NCBI GenBank assembly: GCA_036435485.1
Contig: CM071597.1
Location: 53,613,881-53,677,880 of the forward strand
Origin: Saposhnikovia divaricata
Taxonomy: Eukaryota > Streptophyta > Magnoliopsida > Apiales > Apiaceae
DNA: 64,000 nt
Direction: 5' to 3'
Within the stretch, counting starts at the first letter, position 1. The number at the start of each line of letters is the position of its first letter. Below are positions 58,619 to 64,000 of the stretch, piece after piece. The notes beneath the pieces were generated by a model. The model was not told the origin of the DNA and did not search any database. It was given only the letters and a program-made list of their open reading frames with translations. The position numbers and the translations under genes are program-made.

Positions 58619-60094
58619 TTGTATGTTTCGTGTTTCCAATAAATTCAACAGAAAAACATTTCTGACAAAAAAATAGAAAACGATTTAGGTTATCATCATT
58701 CTCAGTCCGGATTCTCCCAGAGTTACTTCCCATTATAATATTCAGTAGCAAACTCCAATAATTATGCGACTTACTAAATTGTAGGCATCAATCCTTATCA
58801 CATGATTTGTTTATATTATTATGTGTGCCTATAGATAAATGTTTTTTTTTACAATGTTGGATTGTCAATTTATTCAGTGATTACTTAACAATTTTATTCT
58901 AAATACAATAATTATTTAATTTAAGAAATTATCATTAATACATGAATCTATTATATTTATAATAGTTATTTTGATATCTCAAACTCTCAATTCAAAATCA
59001 TAATGTACAATTAAAATTATGAATTAAAAATTATTAAAAATATAAAACTATTTACCATACTATTCTAAATACACATTCAAAATTTAAGTTATGTAAAGTA
59101 TTAAATAATTCAGTCATAAAAAAGATAGGATCAACCAATTAAAATGTTAGAATGAATTTTAAACCAATCATCCTTTAACATTTTAATTACGAAATTTTTA
59201 ACTATGCAATAATTAATGAGAAAAAAAATTTGACCTGACAATATATTTGAATTATTCAAAATATTAAATATACTCTTAAATAGTACTATACCTTATTTGG
59301 TGTATAAATTATCAATCAAAAAATAAAAATACTACAGAGTCAATGAAAATATTGTTAGTGAATATTTTCATAATAAATTGGTCAATTTAGCAAAATTTTC
59401 TTATAAATCACTAATTATTTATTGATAATTAATTCATCAATAAAAGGACATATGTCATCAACAAAAATAATTAAACCTGCAAAAATCATCAATAAAAGGG
59501 CATACAACATCTACAAAAATAATTAAAATTGAACAAATACATAGTAAATTAGATCATTAATTTCCTTTATCCAATCATTGAACAGATCTTCAATTATGGT
59601 ACATCTCTAGCTTATATCACTAAATTATACAGTCTTTTCGGCGAGATAATCTAACAATTTGTTATAAACGTGAAGAATATGTATATCTGATTTGTCATAA
59701 CGTATTCAAACAACCGACCAGAACAGTAATATTATACTATCCAAATCAATGAACTATTATAACAAAATCTAATATATGGGTAGACAAAATCCACGAACAG
59801 GATATTAGACTCTCAATAAAGAGAGATATTTATTGAAAGCCAAAGTAAAATCAAGGAAAAAAAAATAAAGCTTATCATTTACAAGGAGATAGTACAAAAT
59901 CTAATATTTTGATGGATAAAATCCACCAATGAAATTAGCAAAAAAAAAAAAAAAAAAAATCCACCAATGGGCAACGGGATACTAGATTCTCAATGATATA
60001 TTTATTGAAAAATAAAGAAAAATCAAGAAAAAAAACTAAAAAAAAACTTAAAAAATTGATATTAGCTCCAAAACTTTAGTTTAGCATTTTTTGG

Positions 60095-60095
<1 letters not shown>
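57741..60095. other. Very AT-rich intergenic DNA
   Basis: No gene. It holds a TA microsatellite (58583-58614), a diverged duplicated segment (about 59765-59860 and 59895-60015, each with AAAATCTAATAT and CTCAATRA words) and an A run of about 22 (59939). Confidence 0.55.

Positions 60096-60097
<2 letters not shown>

Positions 60098-60171
<74 letters not shown>
60098..60171 (+). repeat. GA microsatellite
   Basis: About 36 uninterrupted GA units. Confidence 0.95.
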
Positions 60172-60172
<1 letters not shown>

Positions 60173-63113
60173 AGTAGCTACGGTTTTTGTTATAAAAATT
60201 ATTAATAATGATAAATAAAAAGGTTGATACAATTAAAATTATATATTGTTTTTAATAAAAGGGTGCCTTTTTGAATTTTGTATTCTTGAATTAAAGTAAT
60301 AGTATCAATTCCCATATCTTAACCTAAGAGCATATATTGAATTTGCTTGGTTGGTTGATTATATTTTTCTTTATATCAACAAAGCATAAAATATGGCTAA
60401 GAAAACTAAATAACTTGGTAGAAAGATTTCACACAAAGAGAGATATTTGTTAACGAGAAATAAGAAAAAATAAAAAGGAGGGTTTCATTTTGTTTGGGAG
60501 ACTTTACACCATGCATGCTACTCTTAGTTTTGTTTTGTAACATCTCAATGTTGTTCTAAGACATATAATAATATACTTACATAACTTGGATATATAGTAA
60601 TATTTCATGTAATTGTTAAATTTTTTCTATTCGCGTATTTCATTTCATTTCGTGTACACGAAAAAATTTGTGTAATTTAGTGTCATTTTGTGTTCTAATT
60701 TCGGGTACACGATTTAATATCATGTCATTTTCGTTCAAGACCCTAAAGTACATGACAAGAATGTACAAAACGATTTGTCAGGTCTACATAAGCTATTTCT
60801 TCTTATATATGTCGGAAAAATATACTCACTGTTAAAGTAAAATGAATTTCATGTTATTTAACCCAAAATCTGAATTACAAGGACACATTATGTGTTTATT
60901 ATTACACACTTGATTTCAATTTTATTGACAGTAGCTTATTTTCACAAGTTAGTCAAATTAAAAAAAGATAGGTGATACTCATTTTCATATGTCTTATTTT
61001 AAGAATAAAAGAAAACTAAAATATATTATTCCATGTTTTACTAGAAAAGAATAAAAAAACCAAAATACAAACTTCCAAACTAAAAATGCACATTTTAAGT
61101 TGTCTTTACAAATAATCTAAGGGCACTAACCATAAAATTTAACAATCATATGTTACTCCAAGAGCGCGATATATTGAATTTGTTTGGTTAGTTGATAATA
61201 ATTTTTTTTATAGTAAATCAATTCATTAATAAAAGGACATATAATTTGTAAAAATGATATTGAGCAATCACATAGTAAAAATAATTTTTTTTTACAATGT
61301 TAGATGAAAGTTTCTATTGTTATAATTACGTTGGTTTCATATATCTTGCACAGTAGATATCCTTTCTCATATCGCTGAAACATGCAACCTTTTTTTGATA
61401 GACAGTCTAATGATTTATTGGAGTCGTGAGGATTAAGTTTCTATATATTTTTAATATGTAATCGAAAAATTAATCACGACTATACAAATATTTTCAATGA
61501 ATTAATATAATAAATATTTTAAAGATTCGATATTGAATGAATATAATAAATATATTTAAAAAGAAATTAAAGAAGGATTTTGAACTTTTAACGGGGGTTG
61601 TATTTGTTTTGATGATTGGTTCATTATATTAATATTAATTCAATCGGTATGAATTCCCGGATAAGTAATATTAATTCGATCGGTATGAATTCACGGATAA
61701 GTAATTTTATACCTAAGTTAATTAACATTTCAATAAAATTATATATTTTTCTAAATAAAAGTTAAAATAATATATTTATATTAATTTATTAATACAATTT
61801 ATCGGTCGGCGTGTAGCACAGGTAGAACGCTACTATTCGCAAAAGTCACACTGTTTTACCTAAAAAAAAATACTTAATTGTGTTGGCATGGCCTACAGGA
61901 TCAAGTGAAGTCTAGAACCGTCCAGTTTTTTTTCCCTCCTGCATACAGACCTTGAAGATGGCAACATTTAATTTTGATGAAGACCCGGAAAGGTTGCAGG
62001 ACCAGTTCAATTCGTACTGATTCATCATTTAATGTTACAAAGTCAAATTAGTTTTCTGAAATTTACTTTAGTAGCGATCCATTCAAATTTTCAACTCTAT
62101 TTATTTGTAGTTAGTAAGTCCCCCGTCCCTACGATTGCAATGCACTGTTCGGCTTCACGAGAAATCCTGAATTTGTTGGAATTCGATCACAACGTGAGTA
62201 CGAGGGGGCACAAAACTAAGGGGGCGTTTGGTTCATAACGGGGAAACGGAATGGAATTCAGAAAGGGAAACAAGCAGAAAGGAAAGGAATGATACTGAAT
62301 TGCTTTATCTGTTTGGTTCTGATCTAGAAACGGAATTAGTACTTAGCTGATTACCTTTATGCCTGTTTGGTTTGATCAAACTAGGGAATCATTTTGTGAA
62401 CTTTTATAATTTCATATAAAATGAATTTATTCTAATATAAATTTTATTTTATTTAAATAAATATATTATTGATATATTTAGATGATTTTTAATATTATAT
62501 TTTAAATAATATTATTAATATAATTTATTGATATTTAATAAGTATAATAAAGAAAAAATAATTTTTTTATCAAAAAAATAATATCTTTAGTAATGTTGGG
62601 ACTTGAAAGTGAACCCGTATATGACTTGTTAGTGAAATTTTTTTATTAATGGCTTCATTTACATTGAATAATGAGGTGGTTCTTAGGTGACTTCAATTAT
62701 ATACAAAATTGTTTAACCTGGAACTTGTTTCATGGCTTATTTCTTTGTAGTACTGTGCAAGCTAGACCAAACAAAGTAAAGCTATATTTTATAGTCAAAA
62801 TGAACACACTAGTTGTTGGAATCAACTGGTCCAATTTTCATTGCAACATTAGGTTGGTTTATTACATTTAACATTGTTAAACACTTGATTGTAATGGTCA
62901 AAAAAGAGTTATAAAGAACTGTTAAGAATAATCAGAAGTAAGAAAAGCAGAGTGCAAGATTTTATTTGCCAGGTTTGGATTAGCAGTAGTTGACTGCTTC
63001 TCTGCATATACCAAAGGACATACCAAAGGCAACAGAAAAAAAGATTGACAAACACCAAGGGAAATTTTTTTTTAAAGCCGAAGATATAAAATATATAATT
63101 ATAGTCAGAAGGT
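60172..63113. other. AT-rich intergenic DNA with repeat fragments
   Basis: No gene supported. It contains a 37-40-bp tandem pair (ATTAATTCAATCGGTATGAA at about 61627 and a near copy 38 bases later). At 62220 is GGGGGCGTTTGGTTCATAAC, the typical left end of a PIF/Harbinger (Tourist-like) MITE, whose other end was not found. Confidence 0.5.
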
Positions 63114-63387
63114 TCAACTAAATTCTATTGCTTTATACAACCCTGCATTCTCAGGGAACTTATCAACTGGAACAATAGCTAATCTTGAAGCATTCTTCTG
63201 ATCTGAAGCAGAAAACTCTGGAAATGAATCATTCAGACCCTAGAAAAAAGACAATGCAGGTATATAAAAGGTTACATTATTTTCCACCACACAGAAAGAT
63301 TGTACTTCATAGGTGGACTAAAAGAACCATGATGATTACCAATAGATCTGGTGGTTGAACAGTAAAGCTCTGAGACCTTGTCGGACA
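63114..63387 (-). CDS. Two 3' exons of an unidentified gene (partial)
   Basis: The last exon (63239-63114) encodes GLNDSFPEFSASDQKNAS, then RLAIVPVDKFPENAGLYKAI and a TGA stop. The preceding exon (63387-63340, 48 bp) encodes CPTRSQSFTVQPPDLL. The intron between them (63240-63339) has GT-AG ends and phase 0, and both exons read in the same sense without stops. That coherence supports a real gene, but I do not recognise the family, and earlier exons were not located with confidence. They may lie beyond 64000 or belong with the frame at 63682-64000. Confidence 0.45.
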
Positions 63388-63681
63388 CTATAGCAAAACA
63401 GAACCAGAAAACAAACACAAAAACACACCAGGTAGAAAAGAAGAAGAAAATTAATCATCAGCTTTCTTCCACCAACAGAACTAGAACTAAATGAAAACAC
63501 CAATAAATTATCTCAAAATATTTGCAACAAGTGGCTTTGCTACTCAACCATAAGCAGAATATAAAATGCAGAAAATAAGGTCTCTCCAACAGAAACAAAA
63601 TGCAGAAACATAAATATAAAACACATTTGTCTTTGCAACGGACACTTTATGAATTAATCATTTTGATAGAGTGGTAGAGAT

Positions 63682-64000
63682 TCAATCAGAACCTTCACTA
63701 TTCTTGCCAATGCCAAGAAGACTTTTGACAAAAGAAGCTTTCAATGCTGCTGGACACTTGTTAAAAATCATGAGCTTGTTCGGTTGTGATGTTAGAATGT
63801 CGGCTACCTCAAAAACTTGAGTATTACTGACACCTTCAAAATTAAAAGAGAGTAATTCTTCTATCACTTTCTCACTTTTTTCAACTAATTCTTGCTCTAT
63901 TTCATCAGCACGCGACATAACATTAGCCATGGTAGAGAGATGAACATTCATGTCTTTCATGAAAGATTGTAAACTAGAAATTTCAGAACCTGCAGTAGGA
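63682..64000 (-). CDS. C-terminal part of a possible Myb/SANT-like domain protein (5' end outside window)
   Basis: A minus-strand frame open from the window edge to a TGA at 63682. It reads ...SLQSFMKDMNVHLSTMA, then a helical, probably coiled-coil stretch (DEIEQELVEKSEKVIEEL). Then comes FEVADILTSQPNKLMIFNKC with LKASFVKSLLGI, and a short acidic tail. The last segment resembles the C-terminal region of plant L10-interacting-Myb / SANT-like domain proteins, some host and some derived from PIF-type transposons; the likeness is from memory. The DNA-binding domain would lie beyond 64000, so the frame is incomplete and the Met at 63960 is probably internal. Confidence 0.5.
   Translation of the reverse strand, partial: PTAGSEISSLQSFMKDMNVHLSTMANVMSRADEIEQELVEKSEKVIEELLSFNFEGVSNTQVFEVADILTSQPNKLMIFNKCPAALKASFVKSLLGIGKNSEGSD

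Noticed and set aside
62220..62380. Complete Tourist-like MITE
   Set aside because: Only one terminal GGGGGCGTTTGGTT end was found; no inverted partner or TWA duplication could be placed.

Overview
The window is nuclear DNA of a flowering plant. It has intron-rich genes with GT-AG splicing, organelle-targeting leaders, a plant-type fused HisHF histidine gene, Ty1/copia and Ty3/gypsy LTR retrotransposons, L1-type LINEs, CACTA and hAT elements, Stowaway-type MITEs and an Au-like SINE. The host is probably a eudicot. A narrower placement (for example an asterid) is only an impression.

Layout. 1-5460 is AT-rich decayed repeat DNA with at most a weak resistance-gene-like fragment. 5465-20205 is a nested block: an L1-type LINE remnant on the minus strand, split by a complete 12.9-kb Ty1/copia element (5930-18829; 1011-bp LTRs; 5-bp target duplication CTTTT; tRNA-Met primer site) with damaged gag and pol and a large extra 3' coding region. 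20206-23290 holds repeat debris, including a 25-bp minisatellite. 23293-32218 is a complete, young Ty3/gypsy Athila-like element (LTRs about 1625 bp; target duplication GTGGC; tRNA-Asp primer site). It encodes only Gag and protease, and its gag is interrupted by a 1.4-kb CACTA element that carries what looks like a captured piece of a plastid ABCB transporter gene.

The gene-bearing part begins at 34.2 kb. HISN4 (imidazole-glycerol-phosphate synthase, plus strand, 19 exons, 585 residues predicted) converges tail to tail on the gene for the E2 subunit of mitochondrial 2-oxoglutarate dehydrogenase (DLST, minus strand, 42119-50483). The DLST gene contains a tandem duplication of the exons encoding its lipoyl domain. 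The duplicate exons are open and phase-compatible, so a two-lipoyl-domain E2 or mutually exclusive exon use is possible. MITEs, one nested in another, occupy its introns.

50.5-64 kb is mostly AT-rich intergenic DNA with an Au-like SINE, two Stowaway-type MITEs of one family, a foldback hairpin element and a hAT-type element. It also holds one intact intronless gene for a secreted glycine-rich protein (54942-55442, minus). At the right edge are 3' exons of one or two minus-strand genes that run out of the window.

The host genes do not form a pathway: HISN4 acts in plastid histidine synthesis, DLST in the mitochondrial TCA cycle, and the glycine-rich protein is probably in the wall or apoplast. 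The points most worth a second look are the DLST lipoyl-exon duplication, a 9-bp motif (ATCCGTTGA) repeated at least twenty times through the copia element including its LTRs and coding regions, and the gene-capturing CACTA element that splits a Gag zinc knuckle.
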